Shown: positions 47,056-57,356, numbered from the stretch's first letter. The stretch is DNA of 64,000 nucleotides from Leptospira levettii (GCF_002812085.1 NZ_NPDM01000002.1:186001-250000); one strand, 5' to 3'. A program made the numbers and translations. The notes: a model not told the origin generated them from the sequence alone.

Positions 47056-47796
47056 TTAGCTAGAAATGTATTCTCTGTTCAGACGTGTGATGAAATTGAC
47101 TGAAATCTCTTTCGGGCAAGCAGCTTCACACTCGTATTGGTTTGTACAATTTCCAAATCCTTCTTTATCCATTGCACTTACCATTTTACGAACTCTTTCT
47201 TTTTTCTCCACAACACCTTGTGGTAAAAGAGCTAAGTGTGAAACCTTAGCCGAAACAAATAACATAGCAGAGGCATTTTTACAAGCCGCAACACAAGCCC
47301 CGCAACCAATACAAGTGGCAGCGTCCATCGCAAGGTCCGCATCCACTTTGGGAATTGGCAATGCGTTTCCATCGGGTGCTCCACCTGTGTTCACATTGAT
47401 GTAACCACCAGCTTGGATGATGCGATCAAAGGCAGATCTGTCCACAACTAGGTCTTTTGTCACTGGAAATGCTTTTGCTCTCCAAGGTTCAATCACAACG
47501 GTATCACCATCTTTGAACTTACGCATGTGTAATTGGCAAGTAGTGGTTCCTTTTTCAGGACCATGAGGAACACCGTTGATCACCATAGAACAAGATCCAC
47601 AAATTCCTTCGCGACAGTCATGGTCGAAAGCAATTGGGTCTTCTCCTTTTTTGATGAGGCCGTCGTTCACAACATCAAGCATTTCCAAAAAGGACATATG
47701 TTCATTTACGTTGTTTGCTTCGTAACTGACCATACGACCTTTGTCGTTTTTGTCTTTTTGTCTCCAAACTTTAAGGTGTAACTTCATATTATCCAT
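47056..47796 (-). CDS. sdhB: Succinate dehydrogenase/fumarate reductase iron-sulfur subunit
   Basis: 246 residues from ATG 47796, preceded by AGGAG; the longer open frame upstream is inside sdhA and is rejected. Cluster motifs: [11 protein letters not shown] ([2Fe-2S]), [11 protein letters not shown] ([4Fe-4S]) and [12 protein letters not shown] ([3Fe-4S]). It passes electrons from SdhA to the quinone site. Its start overlaps the sdhA stop by one base. Last gene of sdhCAB, closed by the terminator. Confidence 0.96.
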   Translation of the reverse strand: MDNMKLHLKVWRQKDKNDKGRMVSYEANNVNEHMSFLEMLDVVNDGLIKKGEDPIAFDHDCREGICGSCSMVINGVPHGPEKGTTTCQLHMRKFKDGDTVVIEPWRAKAFPVTKDLVVDRSAFDRIIQAGGYINVNTGGAPDGNALPIPKVDADLAMDAATCIGCGACVAACKNASAMLFVSAKVSHLALLPQGVVEKKERVRKMVSAMDKEGFGNCTNQYECEAACPKEISVNFITRLNREYISS

Positions 47797-49721
47797 TATT
47801 TGTAGCTCCTTACGGCTAAGTGGATGTTTTCGTATTCGAGTTTTTCTCGGTGTTCTACTGGAGTTTTGCCTTCTCCTTGGTATTCCCAAGCCGATACGTG
47901 GCAGAATTTATCATCGTTACGTTTTGCTTCGCCATCTTCTGTTTGGTGTTCTTCACGGAAGTGACCACCACAAGATTCTTCTCTTGTCAGTGCATCGAGA
48001 CACATGAGTTCACCAAATTCTAGGAAGTCGGCAACACGACCTGCTTTTTCTAGTTCTTGGTTCAGTTCCGAACCAGAACCTGCTACTTTTACATTTTTCC
48101 AGAATTCCTCACGGAGTTCAGGGATTTTTTTCAAAGCATCTTTTAGGCCTTTTTCGTTTCTTGCCATACCACATTGGTCCCACATGATTTTTCCAAGTGC
48201 TCGATGGAAATCATCTGGAGTTTTATTCCCATTGATGGAGAGGAATTTGTTTGTCATTTCACGAACTCGGGCCTCTGCTTCTTTGAATTCAGGACGGTCT
48301 GTGGAAATGTTTTTAGCTCCTTCTTTGGCAAAATAATCACCAATGGTATAAGGAATCACAAAATATCCATCGGCAAGTCCTTGCATGAGAGCCGATGCTC
48401 CTAAACGGTTGGCACCATGGTCAGAGAAGTTTGCTTCCCCAAGGACATGGAGACCTGGGATATTAGACATGAGGTTATAATCCACCCAAAGACCACCCAT
48501 CGTGTAGTGAACCGCAGGGTAAATTCGCATAGGAACTTTGTATGGGTTTTCGCCAGTGATTCGCTCATACATTTGGAAGAGGTTGTCGTAACGGTCAGCG
48601 ACAACGTTTTCACCCAAACGTTTGATGGAATCAGAAAAATCCAAATACACACCAAGTCGTTTGTCGCCCACTTTTGGACCAACACCGAGACCATTGTCAC
48701 AAGCTTCCTTTGCAGAACGGGAAGAAATGTCACGTGGAGCAAGGTTTCCGTAAGAAGGGTATTTTCTTTCTAGGTAATAATCCCTTTCTTCCTCTGGGAT
48801 TTCGTGAGGGGGACGAAGGTCATCTTTTTTCTTTGGAACCCAAACGCGTCCGTCATTTCGGAGGGATTCCGACATGAGCGTAAGTTTGGATTGGTAGTCT
48901 CCCGATTGTGGGATACATGTTGGGTGGATTTGTGTGTAACAAGGATTTGCAAACGCCGCCCCTTTTTTATAAGCACGATAGGTTGCAGTTACATTGGATC
49001 CTTTGGCATTGGTAGAAAGGTAAAATACGTTCCCGTAACCACCAGTAGCCAAAATCACCGCATCCCCAGCATGGGAAGAAATTTCACCAGTAACTAAGTC
49101 ACGAACGACAATTCCTTTTGCATGGCCATCCACAAGAACTAACTCTAACATTTCTGTTCTTGGGTACATTTTCACAGCACCACGAGAAATTTGTTTTTCT
49201 AGAGCAGAGTAGGCACCAAGGAGTAACTGTTGTCCAGTTTGGCCTTTTGCATAAAACGTACGAGAAACTTGAGCACCACCAAAGGAACGATTGGAAAGTG
49301 TTCCACCATATTCACGAGCAAACGGTACACCTTGTGCCACACACTGGTCAATGATGTTTGTGGAAACTTGTGCCAAACGATAAACGTTTGCTTCTCTTGC
49401 ACGGAAGTCTCCCCCTTTGACTGTGTCATAAAACAATCTGTAAACAGAGTCACCGTCGTTTTGGTAGTTCTTTGCAGCATTGATTCCACCTTGTGCTGCA
49501 ATGGAGTGTGCTCGTCGTGGACTGTCTTGGAAACAAAATACGGATACTTGGTAACCAAGTTCGGAAAGAGTTGCAGCGGCTGATGCACCAGCAAGACCCG
49601 TTCCTACGATGATTACTTTGTATTTACGTTTGTTAGCTGGATTGACTAATTTGATATCTTGTTTGTGTTTGTCCCATTTTTGTTCTAATGGGCCCGATGG
49701 TATTTTTGAATCTAATTTCAT
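47796..49721 (-). CDS. sdhA: Succinate dehydrogenase/fumarate reductase flavoprotein subunit
   Basis: 641 residues. FAD fold [17 protein letters not shown], covalent-FAD His region [11 protein letters not shown], and active-site segments MGGLWVDYN and [14 protein letters not shown] are present. The length and style match the type B enzymes of spirochaetes, Bacteroidetes and epsilonproteobacteria. Oxidises succinate to fumarate (or reverse). AGGAG lies 6 bp before the ATG; it follows sdhC after 18 bp. Confidence 0.97.
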   Translation of the reverse strand: MKLDSKIPSGPLEQKWDKHKQDIKLVNPANKRKYKVIIVGTGLAGASAAATLSELGYQVSVFCFQDSPRRAHSIAAQGGINAAKNYQNDGDSVYRLFYDTVKGGDFRAREANVYRLAQVSTNIIDQCVAQGVPFAREYGGTLSNRSFGGAQVSRTFYAKGQTGQQLLLGAYSALEKQISRGAVKMYPRTEMLELVLVDGHAKGIVVRDLVTGEISSHAGDAVILATGGYGNVFYLSTNAKGSNVTATYRAYKKGAAFANPCYTQIHPTCIPQSGDYQSKLTLMSESLRNDGRVWVPKKKDDLRPPHEIPEEERDYYLERKYPSYGNLAPRDISSRSAKEACDNGLGVGPKVGDKRLGVYLDFSDSIKRLGENVVADRYDNLFQMYERITGENPYKVPMRIYPAVHYTMGGLWVDYNLMSNIPGLHVLGEANFSDHGANRLGASALMQGLADGYFVIPYTIGDYFAKEGAKNISTDRPEFKEAEARVREMTNKFLSINGNKTPDDFHRALGKIMWDQCGMARNEKGLKDALKKIPELREEFWKNVKVAGSGSELNQELEKAGRVADFLEFGELMCLDALTREESCGGHFREEHQTEDGEAKRNDDKFCHVSAWEYQGEGKTPVEHREKLEYENIHLAVRSYK

Positions 49722-49739
49722 ATTCTCTCCTAAAACCCC

Positions 49740-50429
49740 TTAGCGAACATACCCGAGTAAAATCGAGATGGGCATGGAACAATTTCCAATCAAAACAAGA
49801 AGTCCAAGTCCTGTGGAAATTTTTTGAATTGTGGGATTGTGTTTTGGTGCGAGGATCCCTAATGTTTGTAACATTGAACCCAATGCATGTGAAAAATGTA
49901 ATGCAAGGAAAACCATAAAAACAATGTAACTAATGGCGATTGTTGGGTCTTGGAATCCAAGGATTACCATTGCATAAACATCATGCACTACATCACCATT
50001 CTTCAGAATGTATTCGTGAGTGTAGTGGTCAGGGTTAGTATAACCCAATGTAAAGTGAGCTAAATGGTAAACAAGAAAGGTTAAAAGTAATAATCCACTG
50101 TATGCCATAGTTCGCGATGCAAACGATGCTTGAATGGTTGTATTCTTTGCGTAAGAAACTGGTCTCGCAGAACTGTTTTCAAGCTTCAGGAGAATGGCAG
50201 TGCATACGTGTCCAAAAAAAGCCACGATGAGTCCAATCCGTGCTACCCAAAGAAGGGGTCCTAAATCTTTGAGAAACTTTGCGTAGGTGTTTAATTTTTC
50301 TGGTCCTTGGAAAACTTGTAGGTTTCCGACCATGTGAAGGATCACGAATCCAAACCAGATAAATCCGGTAATGGCCATTATGATCTTCTTTCCAATTGAG
50401 GATCGAAAGAAGTCTAGACTCAACGTCAT
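49740..50429 (-). CDS. sdhC: Succinate dehydrogenase cytochrome b subunit (type B)
   Basis: 229 residues with five predicted membrane helices, the single-anchor type B architecture (no separate sdhD). His residues for two hemes are in VILHMVGN, FFGHVCTA, VYHLAHFT and LHFSHALG. AGGAG precedes the ATG at ideal spacing. First gene of sdhCAB; it diverges from the lipoprotein gene at 50627. Confidence 0.93.
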   Translation of the reverse strand: MTLSLDFFRSSIGKKIIMAITGFIWFGFVILHMVGNLQVFQGPEKLNTYAKFLKDLGPLLWVARIGLIVAFFGHVCTAILLKLENSSARPVSYAKNTTIQASFASRTMAYSGLLLLTFLVYHLAHFTLGYTNPDHYTHEYILKNGDVVHDVYAMVILGFQDPTIAISYIVFMVFLALHFSHALGSMLQTLGILAPKHNPTIQKISTGLGLLVLIGNCSMPISILLGYVR

Positions 50430-50626
50430 TGAAGAGCTCCTGTTAGAGTATAGGTGTAAATTTTTCTATTACGTCCAGATTTAGACAGATTCCACTTTCC
50501 GTAAATTCATAAATCTTGGTAGGGTCAAAATGAGATATTGAGTTTGTTTCTCAATAAAGAAGAGAATCGGAATGGAGTACGAAAAGGGATTGAGTTCCTC
50601 CTTCCGGAAAATAGGATAAACAAAGT

Positions 50627-51142
50627 TTGTTTAACTTCCACTGGAAAAAACCCATTCCTACAATTTTCATTCGAAACCGCTTGTATTTGCCCTTGCTTGT
50701 AACATACCTTGCCTTCGTGACCTGTGGTCCAACGAGAGACAAAACCAATTTAGAAACACGGAAAGAGTATCTTAAAGGAGTAGGTTTACCCATCCTTGTA
50801 TCGATCCAACCCAGGCATAATAGGGATAAAAAAGAACTTCAATTATTTATCAAAACTGAAAACCTAACGAAGATTAAAATCCATACATTTCAGATTTTAT
50901 TTTTTGCAAGTGACCAAAATCGTCAATTTTTGATCCCAGATGAACAGAAAACTCCTGAGCTCATTTGTTTGATTCCGAAAACCATCCTACCGGACACAAT
51001 TTATAAATGTAATGTCGGACCTTTTGTCTATAGCCAGTTATGGAATTCGATCGTCATCCATTCGATCTCATTCACTACAGAAGACAAGGTGCGCCATGTG
51101 ATCAGTGAAGATGACATCGACGATGTCGTAATTTGGCTATAA
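50627..51142 (+). CDS. Hypothetical lipoprotein
   Basis: 171 residues from TTG 50627. A hydrophobic stretch (about 19-32) ends FVTC-GPTRD, a spirochaete lipobox, Cys near residue 33. The mature part is beta-rich with three further Cys and no recognised domain. AGGA lies 15 bp upstream, so the start is not secure. It lies between divergent sdhC and the SulP fusion (111 bp). Confidence 0.65.
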   Translation: MFNFHWKKPIPTIFIRNRLYLPLLVTYLAFVTCGPTRDKTNLETRKEYLKGVGLPILVSIQPRHNRDKKELQLFIKTENLTKIKIHTFQILFFASDQNRQFLIPDEQKTPELICLIPKTILPDTIYKCNVGPFVYSQLWNSIVIHSISFTTEDKVRHVISEDDIDDVVIWL

Positions 51143-51253
51143 TCTTTTCATACCATCACAAGATAAGCGAACAAATTGTTACATTAGAATCGACTCGTTT
51201 CATCCATTCGTCTTGACAAAGGATGCGAGTGAAAATACCGTTTCTAGACCGTT

Positions 51254-53440
51254 ATGTTTTCCCATTTAAAACAAGACATTCCTTCTGGACTCGTTGTATT
51301 TTTAGTAGCTCTTCCTCTTTGTTTAGGAGTCGCACTTGCTTGTGGTGCACCTTTATTATCAGGAGTAATTTCAGGAATCGTTGGTGGAATCGTAGTTGGT
51401 TTCCTAAGTCACTCCCGTACAAGCGTAAGTGGTCCGGCTGCAGGCCTAGTCACGTTAGTCCTCGCCGCAACTTCTGCATTAGGTGACTACCAAACATTTT
51501 TATTATCCGTATTTTTGGCAGGTTTCATCCAAATAGGACTTGGTATTTTAAGGCTTGGGTTTATCGCAAACTACGTACCATCCAATGTGATCCAAGGATT
51601 ACTCGCATCTATTGGGATCATCCTGATATTAAAACAAATACCACACTCGGTTGGATTTGATATCAATCCAGAAGAAGATTTTATCTTTTTCCAAAGGGAT
51701 GGAGAAAATACATTTTCAGAATTATTAAACATTCACAAATATTTTTCGTGGGGAGCAGTGATCATATCATCTATCTCTTTGTTACTAATGTTTGTTTATG
51801 ATCAATTAAGATGGAAGGTGCTTCGTTATATTCCCTCTCCCATTTTAGTGATTCTTGCCGGAATTTTGTTGAACCAAATTTTTAAGAATTTTTTACCAGA
51901 GTTCTATCTTTCAGAAAAACATTTAGTAACAATTCCCAATGTGAATCGCTGGGAAAGTATTTTTATGTTTCCCAATTTTTCGATGATTGGACATACGGAA
52001 GTTTGGTATTTTGCATTTACAATTGCTGCCTTTGCCACATTGGAAACATTACTGAACTTAGATGCTGTGGAACGTATTGACCCACACAAACGACTTTCGT
52101 CACCTAATAGAGAACTATTTGCACAAGGAGTGGGCAATAGTTTGTCAGGGCTCATTGGTGGACTTCCCATCACCTCTGTTATTGTCAGAAGTTCTGTGAA
52201 TATTTATGCAGGAGCAGAATCAAAACTATCCACAATGGTTCACGGGGTATTCCTTGCCATGAGCATTCTTTTTTTAAGTTCATCTTTGAATTTGATTCCA
52301 CTTTGTTCTTTAGCAGTTGTTCTTGTTGTGACTGGTTTTAAACTCACAAATTTATCTGTGTATAAATCATTGTATAAAAAGGGACTATACCAATTTTTAC
52401 CTTTTATAACAACCATTCTTGCAATCATCTTTACTGACTTATTAACAGGTGTGCTCATTGGACTTTGTATTAGTTTCATTTTTATCTTAAAAAATAATTA
52501 TAAAAATCCTTTTTCTGTTGAAACAGAAAACTTAAATATCGGAGAAACAATCAGGATCGAATTACCCAACCAGGTTTCCTTTTTAAACAAAGCCTCCATC
52601 AAAGACACTCTTTGGTCACTACCGGACCACGCAAAACTCATTGTTGATGCCTCCAATTGTAATTTTATTGACCACGATATTCTAGAAGTGTTAGAGGAAT
52701 TCAAATCAGTCGTTGCTTTAGAAAAGAACATCCAACTGAATTTAGTTGGTGTTAAAGATCATTATGAACTCAATGATCAAGTACAATTTGTAAACATCTT
52801 GGACAAAGAAGCACAACAAAAGTTAACTCCAGATGAAATTCTTGAATTCCTTAAACGGGGAAACGAACGATTTGTAAAAGGCAAATGGTCTGAAAAATAT
52901 TTTAAACACCAAGTAAACGCAACAGCCTTTGGCCAAAATCCAATTGCAGTTGTTCTTTCCTGCATTGATTCAAGAACAAGTCCAGAAATTATCTTTGATG
53001 CAGGACTCGGTGATATCATTTCCATTCGGATTGCAGGAAATATCGTGAACCAAGAGATCCTCGGAAGTTTAGAGTTGTCCTGTGCAAAAATTGGGACCAA
53101 ACTCATCGTCGTACTTGGACATTCAAACTGTGGGGCTGTTTCCAGTGCGATTTATGCATTAAAAGATGGCAACATCGCGAGTATCACAAACAAAATTGAA
53201 AAAGCCATTGGAACCTCAGATCCAATCACAAAACAATCAAATCCAGGAAATGAACATATTTTTAATCATGTAGTAAAAACCAATGTGTTAAATTCAATTG
53301 ATGAAATTTTAGATTCGAGTGAATTTTTGAAACAAAAGGTAGATGCAGGTGAATATAAAATTGTGCCTGCTTTTTATGATACATCTTCCGGCGAAGTTCA
53401 GTTTTTTCATACAGTTCAAACTTCACCGAAACGTGATTAA
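51254..53440 (+). CDS. SulP-family anion transporter fused to beta-carbonic anhydrase
   Basis: 728 residues. Residues about 1-405 are a SulP transporter with ~12 helices (LPLCLGVALACGAPLLSG, SGPAAGLVTLVLA). Residues about 420-510 look like a STAS domain (LIVDASNCNFIDHDILEVLEEF). Residues about 525-728 are a beta-carbonic anhydrase with all zinc and catalytic residues: Cys570, Asp572 and Arg574 in SCIDSRTS, His623 and Cys626 in GHSNCGAV. The fusion implies coupled bicarbonate uptake and hydration at the membrane. No strong Shine-Dalgarno is visible. Convergent with doxX. Confidence 0.93.
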   Translation: MFSHLKQDIPSGLVVFLVALPLCLGVALACGAPLLSGVISGIVGGIVVGFLSHSRTSVSGPAAGLVTLVLAATSALGDYQTFLLSVFLAGFIQIGLGILRLGFIANYVPSNVIQGLLASIGIILILKQIPHSVGFDINPEEDFIFFQRDGENTFSELLNIHKYFSWGAVIISSISLLLMFVYDQLRWKVLRYIPSPILVILAGILLNQIFKNFLPEFYLSEKHLVTIPNVNRWESIFMFPNFSMIGHTEVWYFAFTIAAFATLETLLNLDAVERIDPHKRLSSPNRELFAQGVGNSLSGLIGGLPITSVIVRSSVNIYAGAESKLSTMVHGVFLAMSILFLSSSLNLIPLCSLAVVLVVTGFKLTNLSVYKSLYKKGLYQFLPFITTILAIIFTDLLTGVLIGLCISFIFILKNNYKNPFSVETENLNIGETIRIELPNQVSFLNKASIKDTLWSLPDHAKLIVDASNCNFIDHDILEVLEEFKSVVALEKNIQLNLVGVKDHYELNDQVQFVNILDKEAQQKLTPDEILEFLKRGNERFVKGKWSEKYFKHQVNATAFGQNPIAVVLSCIDSRTSPEIIFDAGLGDIISIRIAGNIVNQEILGSLELSCAKIGTKLIVVLGHSNCGAVSSAIYALKDGNIASITNKIEKAIGTSDPITKQSNPGNEHIFNHVVKTNVLNSIDEILDSSEFLKQKVDAGEYKIVPAFYDTSSGEVQFFHTVQTSPKRD

Positions 53441-53453
53441 ATATTTTTACAGA

Positions 53454-53840
53454 TTATACTTTGTGAACAGGAACAAACAATGGTTTGTAAGCGGAACGAT
53501 TATAATACGCTAAAAATGCATTTGCAATTACAACAAATATTCCAACTGGCAAACCATCTTGAGCAATCATCAAATGGACTAAAAAGATATTGATAACCAC
53601 TGGTGCTATCACAACCGAAGCCAAAGGAACAAACCTTCCAGATAAAAAAGCAAGTGCACAAACTAGTTCTGTTACTTTAATCAATGTTAATAAATAACCA
53701 GTGGCCTTCATTCCATCATTGAATATCTTAATATTACCAGTCACTTCAGGTTGTTGTACTAAATTGAATAATACAACAACAGATGAAAATAAAAACAAGG
53801 CGCCTAACAAAAGACGAACGATTGTATACAAAACTTTCAT
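53454..53840 (-). CDS. DoxX family membrane protein
   Basis: 128 residues, four membrane helices. The pattern IVRLLLGALFLFSSVVVL and ATGYLLTLIKVTELVCALAF fits the DoxX/DoxD-like family, often linked with thiol or redox-stress membrane proteins. Ends 13 bp from the SulP fusion (convergent). Function not deducible beyond family. Confidence 0.82.
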   Translation of the reverse strand: MKVLYTIVRLLLGALFLFSSVVVLFNLVQQPEVTGNIKIFNDGMKATGYLLTLIKVTELVCALAFLSGRFVPLASVVIAPVVINIFLVHLMIAQDGLPVGIFVVIANAFLAYYNRSAYKPLFVPVHKV

Positions 53841-54003
53841 AAGTTATTCCTTTGGTACTTTCACAAGGGGAAAACTGATTCACTTACCGAAAAAGACTCC
53901 CATTGGAAACTATCTACCAAATTTAAAGGGGGAGGGTTCTCATTTCCACCCACAATTTCTAGATTTATTCTAATTTTACTCATTTTTTTGGAAGAATTGG
54001 CAA

Positions 54004-54009
54004 TATAAT
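54004..54009 (+). promoter_or_regulatory. Possible -10 element for the lipoprotein gene at 54046
   Basis: A perfect TATAAT lies 36 bp before the ATG, inside a 205-bp gap with no other gene. The -35 region is weak (ATTTTT/TTGGAA-like), so this is a candidate only. Confidence 0.35.
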
Positions 54010-54045
54010 TCCTACTTTTTGGCATTGATACATTAGGAATTCTCA

Positions 54046-54651
54046 ATGAAAATCCGAATTTTCCCTATTTATCTACTGGTATTTTTCTTCACTGTTTGCC
54101 AAACAAACCAAACAAACGGACCTGAACATTCCAACTCTAAAGAATCGAAATCATCTTTTACACTCCAATACGAAATGGACTTACCAACCAAAGTTTTGAA
54201 GGTGGGGCCAAATCTAGAAATTTCAATCGGTAAATTTGCCTTACATTCCTTTAATCATTTGGCTTCCCAGATATTCAATGTTAGCTCCTATAGTGCAAGA
54301 AAAGAGAATGATCCGCTAGAACCAGGAACCATCATTCTCCGTAAGGTCCAAGTCAATCGATCCATGGTATTTGAAGAAGGAACTACAAAATTCCAACATG
54401 CTACCTTTGCTTCCATTGTTGAATTTTTATTGGTAAAAGAATCTGGTGAAACCTACCGAATCCTCGGTCAATCCGATCCAATCCAAACGAGTACCATTCC
54501 ATTTACTTCCAATGATCATGATTCAGAGGAAAAAATAGCAAGTAGCATCCAGTCGGCCATTGCAATTGGACTGAAAAAAATGACCCAACCTAAGGAAGAT
54601 TGGAAATGGGATGGTAGTCAAATGATGTTCCAACAAGGAAATGGAAATTAA
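54046..54651 (+). CDS. Hypothetical lipoprotein
   Basis: 201 residues. The signal peptide (LLVFFFTVC-QTNQ) gives lipid-modified Cys near residue 18. The mature part starts with a Ser/Asn/Lys linker followed by a beta-rich domain (about 45-160) of unknown family. It is the last ordinary gene before the insertion sequence, which sits 105 bp after its stop and does not interrupt it. Confidence 0.7.
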   Translation: MKIRIFPIYLLVFFFTVCQTNQTNGPEHSNSKESKSSFTLQYEMDLPTKVLKVGPNLEISIGKFALHSFNHLASQIFNVSSYSARKENDPLEPGTIILRKVQVNRSMVFEEGTTKFQHATFASIVEFLLVKESGETYRILGQSDPIQTSTIPFTSNDHDSEEKIASSIQSAIAIGLKKMTQPKEDWKWDGSQMMFQQGNGN

Positions 54652-54772
54652 GAAATCCAATGCCATCCTCAATCGCGTCTGAATCTGGATTTTTGTGATC
54701 CTTTATTGAAAGCATGTATTGAAACAAAACTGTAAAGGATGTACGAGTACACTCAAATTCGGTATGGGAAGG

Positions 54773-54812
54773 TCAGATAGGTAACAAAAGAGACAACTCA
54801 CATAGGTAACAC
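54773..54812 (+). repeat. IS left inverted repeat
   Basis: 40-bp terminal repeat containing ATAGGTAACA twice (starting about 54777 and 54803), the probable transposase binding sites. Confidence 0.75.
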
Positions 54813-54839
54813 CTACAATGAGTATCGGAGGACAATCCG

Positions 54840-56042
54840 ATGCCTTGGAAGGAAACCAAAGTGATAGAAGAAAGAATCAAGTTTATAGCAGCTGTTAAAA
54901 GTGGCGAATGGTGTTTTGCTGATCTTTGCCGGGACTTCAACATCTCAAGAAAAACTGGATATAAGTATCTAAAGAACTACGAGTCGGAAGGAATCGATGG
55001 ACTCAAAGATAAATCCAGAAAACGAATCACCCAATCCAATGAAACTCCAGAAAAAATTGTTCGATTGATTGTAGATTTACGAGAAGAACATCCATCTTGG
55101 GGACCCAAGAAACTTCGACCCATATTAAAAGCTCGATTCCACAGACTAAAACACATTCCCAGTGAAACAACAATTGGTAATATTCTTAGGAAAAAAGGAC
55201 TTATTAAACCAAAGAAGAAACGACCGAGAGTTCCGCAATCTCTCTTTCCATTTTCTGATGTTGCTTCTCCTAATGATGTCTGGTGTGTCGACTTTAAAGG
55301 GCATTTTACTGTAGGAAACGGGCATCGTTGTGATCCATTGACGATAACCGATGCACATAGTCGTTATCTACTTGCCTGCGAAATCTTAAACAAAACGAAT
55401 GTAGAGCAAACAAAAGCCGTCTTTGAAAGGGTTTTTAAAGAATATGGACTTCCAGTTGCTATAAAGTCGGACAATGGTGCACCATTTGCAAGTAAGGCGA
55501 TTGGTGGCCTCACAAGTCTTTCTGTTTGGTGGTTGAAACTAGGGATTCGACCGGAACGGATCCAACCTGGGAAACCATCTCAGAATGGACGTCATGAAAG
55601 AATGCACCGAACTCTAAAAGAAGAAACTGCTTTGCCACCAAGGTCAAGCCTTGAAGCTCAACAGATTTCCTTTGATAACTTTCGATATGAGTTCAATCAT
55701 GTTCGACCTCATGAAGCATTGGGATTTCTAACTCCAGCTAAAGAATACAAAAGGTCCATTCGCGAGTTTCCAAAAAGGATCTTAGAGGTTGCATATCCAA
55801 CTCATATCGTTACTGATAAAGTTCACGAAAGTGGTTTTGCGCAGTACGGGCCCCATCGAGTCTTCTTTGGAAATCCCTTTATTGGAGAGGTAGTTGGCTT
55901 TGAAGAGATCTCAGACAGACATTGTCGCCTTTATTTTGCGAACGCAATTCTTGGAATTTTAGATTTGTATACGAGTAAAGTGTTGAAATACCAGAAGCTT
56001 TTGTATAGAATTGACGAATCAAAGTGTAACCCATGTGAGTGA
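54840..56042 (+). CDS. IS481-family transposase (DDE integrase core)
   Basis: 400 residues, intact, with GGAGGA 7 bp before the ATG. N-terminal HTH (about 12-62; DLCRDFNISRKTGYKYLKNY), a second helical linker, and an rve DDE core with Asp151 (WCVDFKGHF), Asp211 (IKSDNGAPF) and Glu253 (NGRHERMHRTL). The C-terminal ~100 residues bind the other parts of the element. It cuts and moves the flanking inverted repeats. It ends within the right repeat. Confidence 0.92.
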   Translation: MPWKETKVIEERIKFIAAVKSGEWCFADLCRDFNISRKTGYKYLKNYESEGIDGLKDKSRKRITQSNETPEKIVRLIVDLREEHPSWGPKKLRPILKARFHRLKHIPSETTIGNILRKKGLIKPKKKRPRVPQSLFPFSDVASPNDVWCVDFKGHFTVGNGHRCDPLTITDAHSRYLLACEILNKTNVEQTKAVFERVFKEYGLPVAIKSDNGAPFASKAIGGLTSLSVWWLKLGIRPERIQPGKPSQNGRHERMHRTLKEETALPPRSSLEAQQISFDNFRYEFNHVRPHEALGFLTPAKEYKRSIREFPKRILEVAYPTHIVTDKVHESGFAQYGPHRVFFGNPFIGEVVGFEEISDRHCRLYFANAILGILDLYTSKVLKYQKLLYRIDESKCNPCE

Positions 56043-56063
56043 TCTAATATGTTACCGATGTGC
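56024..56063 (-). repeat. IS right inverted repeat
   Basis: Inverted counterpart of the left repeat, overlapping the last codons of the transposase. Contains CGGTAACA and GGGTTACA as the two internal boxes (reverse strand). Confidence 0.75.
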
Positions 56064-56199
56064 CTTTCTATACAATTCCGCCCACACCTAATGCGACATA
56101 ATACTAATTATGGGAAGTAACTCACTGCATCACGTAATAATCTACTCGAAACACTAGTCGATTGAATCATCTTAAAATCTAATTGGCACTACATTCAAC

Positions 56200-56697
56200 T
56201 CAAACAGCTTTTGTGAAGGTTTCCAAATACTTTGCCAGATTTCCAACATGTTGTTTTCCACCTTCAATGGCTCCATATTTTTGGTTCACTCGTTCTAGTT
56301 CATCTTTTGAGGAAAACACTTGTACCATCGTAAGGTTTGTACTGTTTCCTTGGTTCGTAGGTTCAAATACAATTTCAGACAAAAAATTGACATCTTCGTC
56401 GCCATCTCCATTGCCTATGTGTTTGTAAGAGATCAAACGAGGTTTTTCAATTTTTAAGAATTGGATTTTATTTTTATAATCATGACCATCTGGACCATGC
56501 ATCACAAATTCAAAGATTCCACCATTTCTAAAATCAAAAGAGATAACGGTCAAAGTAAAACCATCTGGTCCCCACCATTCTTTTAAGTGATCAGGACTAG
56601 ACCAAACTTCAAATAATAATTCGTTTGAAACATCAAAGGACTTTCGATAGATCACTTGGTTTTCTGAAATTTCTGTAATCAATTCGGTTGAGCTCAT
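56200..56697 (-). CDS. SRPBCC/AHSA1-domain protein
   Basis: 165 residues, one SRPBCC fold: [40 protein letters not shown] and a C-terminal helix [13 protein letters not shown]. The family binds hydrophobic ligands in a cavity and is often paired with ArsR regulators. Its ATG overlaps the ArsR stop by 4 bp, confirming coupling. Ligand unknown. Confidence 0.9.
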   Translation of the reverse strand: MSSTELITEISENQVIYRKSFDVSNELLFEVWSSPDHLKEWWGPDGFTLTVISFDFRNGGIFEFVMHGPDGHDYKNKIQFLKIEKPRLISYKHIGNGDGDEDVNFLSEIVFEPTNQGNSTNLTMVQVFSSKDELERVNQKYGAIEGGKQHVGNLAKYLETFTKAV

Positions 56698-57014
56698 ATT
56701 GTTTTTCCTTTTTTCAGTTTTAATGCATAACGTTCTAAGCGGTTCAATCGTTTACTCCAATCTTCTCTCACTTTTAAAATCAACTCTTCCATTTCAGAGA
56801 AACCATCCAAATTTACAGAATAGATTCTTTTTTGAGCTTCTTTTTTTACATTCAATAATTGTAATTCTCTTAATAACTGTAAGTGTTGGGAGATAGCAGG
56901 AGCACTGATGGAGAAATGTTTCGAAATAGCAGTGGAAGTCATCTCACCATTCTTTGCGACAAGGAGTATGATTTCACGTCTCGTATCATCACCCAGGGCT
57001 AAAAAACTATTCAT
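56694..57014 (-). CDS. ArsR-family transcriptional regulator
   Basis: 106 residues, one winged [23 protein letters not shown], then [21 protein letters not shown] as recognition region. No metal-binding Cys motif (ELCVCDL-type) is present, so it senses something other than metal, as in ArsR-SRPBCC pairs. A perfect 14-bp inverted repeat lies 20 bp upstream of the ATG. Confidence 0.92.
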   Translation of the reverse strand: MNSFLALGDDTRREIILLVAKNGEMTSTAISKHFSISAPAISQHLQLLRELQLLNVKKEAQKRIYSVNLDGFSEMEELILKVREDWSKRLNRLERYALKLKKGKTI

Positions 57015-57356
57015 ACCAAAAATTAATATAGGATTTGCTTAATTAAGTCAACTCTTAATTAAGCAAAGAATTCAGAAATTTATATGAAATGACTCATTTG
57101 ATTCTCTTTATTTCTCTTCTTTCAAAATTTTAAAACATTAGATCATCTTTGAACATCTACCACCAATGTTCCCTATTGAATCTCTGCTTTTAGAATCACT
57201 CTGATTATAATTCTTGAAACCAAATTACCTTTTTCATCTTCTTTATGTTTTTTTGATTGCAAATGTAAGTAGAATTGATTGAATTTTCTTCCAAAGATTA
57301 AAAACGGAACATTGTTCAACCCAATGAATTCGGTGTTTTAGGAATGAGGAAATCAA
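57015..57356. other. 342-bp intergenic region between arsR and the monooxygenase gene
   Basis: Holds the ArsR operator candidate (57034-57067) near its left end and the ribosome binding site GAGGAAA (about 57343-57349) at its right. The middle 270 bp are very AT-rich with many T-runs. No ORF, RNA gene or repeat was seen; promoters for the two divergent genes must lie here. Confidence 0.7.
57034..57067. promoter_or_regulatory. Palindromic operator candidate for the ArsR regulator
   Basis: TTTGCTTAATTAAG (57034-57047) and CTTAATTAAGCAAA (57054-57067) form a perfect 14-bp inverted repeat with a 6-bp spacer, 20 bp upstream of the arsR ATG. Each arm holds the palindrome TTAATTAA. Size and site fit an autoregulatory operator. 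Confidence 0.7.

Larger units (their letters stand above)
54761..56073. mobile_element. Complete IS481-type insertion sequence
   Basis: About 1.3 kb with one transposase gene. Matching terminal repeats: the left arm 54773-54812 and the inverted right arm 56024-56063 agree at most of 40 positions, each holding two copies of a GGTAACA-type box; weaker similarity (GTATgGgAAGG against GTATaGaAAGG) carries the ends to 54761 and 56073. AATTC at 54756-54760 and at 56074-56078 is a candidate 5-bp target duplication. The element lies in intergenic DNA. Exact ends are uncertain by a base or two. Confidence 0.8.

Noticed and set aside
47797..47889. 93-bp upstream extension of sdhB
   Set aside because: It lies inside sdhA and lacks a ribosome site; the ATG at 47796 with AGGAG is clearly right.
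51223..51486. Plus-strand frame starting before the SulP fusion
   Set aside because: It is out of frame with the transporter, Arg/Ser-rich shadow sequence, and lacks any domain.
56097..56112. CATAAT-ACTA-ATTATG inverted repeat next to the IS, and attC-like look of this region
   Set aside because: Only 6-bp AT-rich arms, no integron-type core sites or integrase; likely chance.
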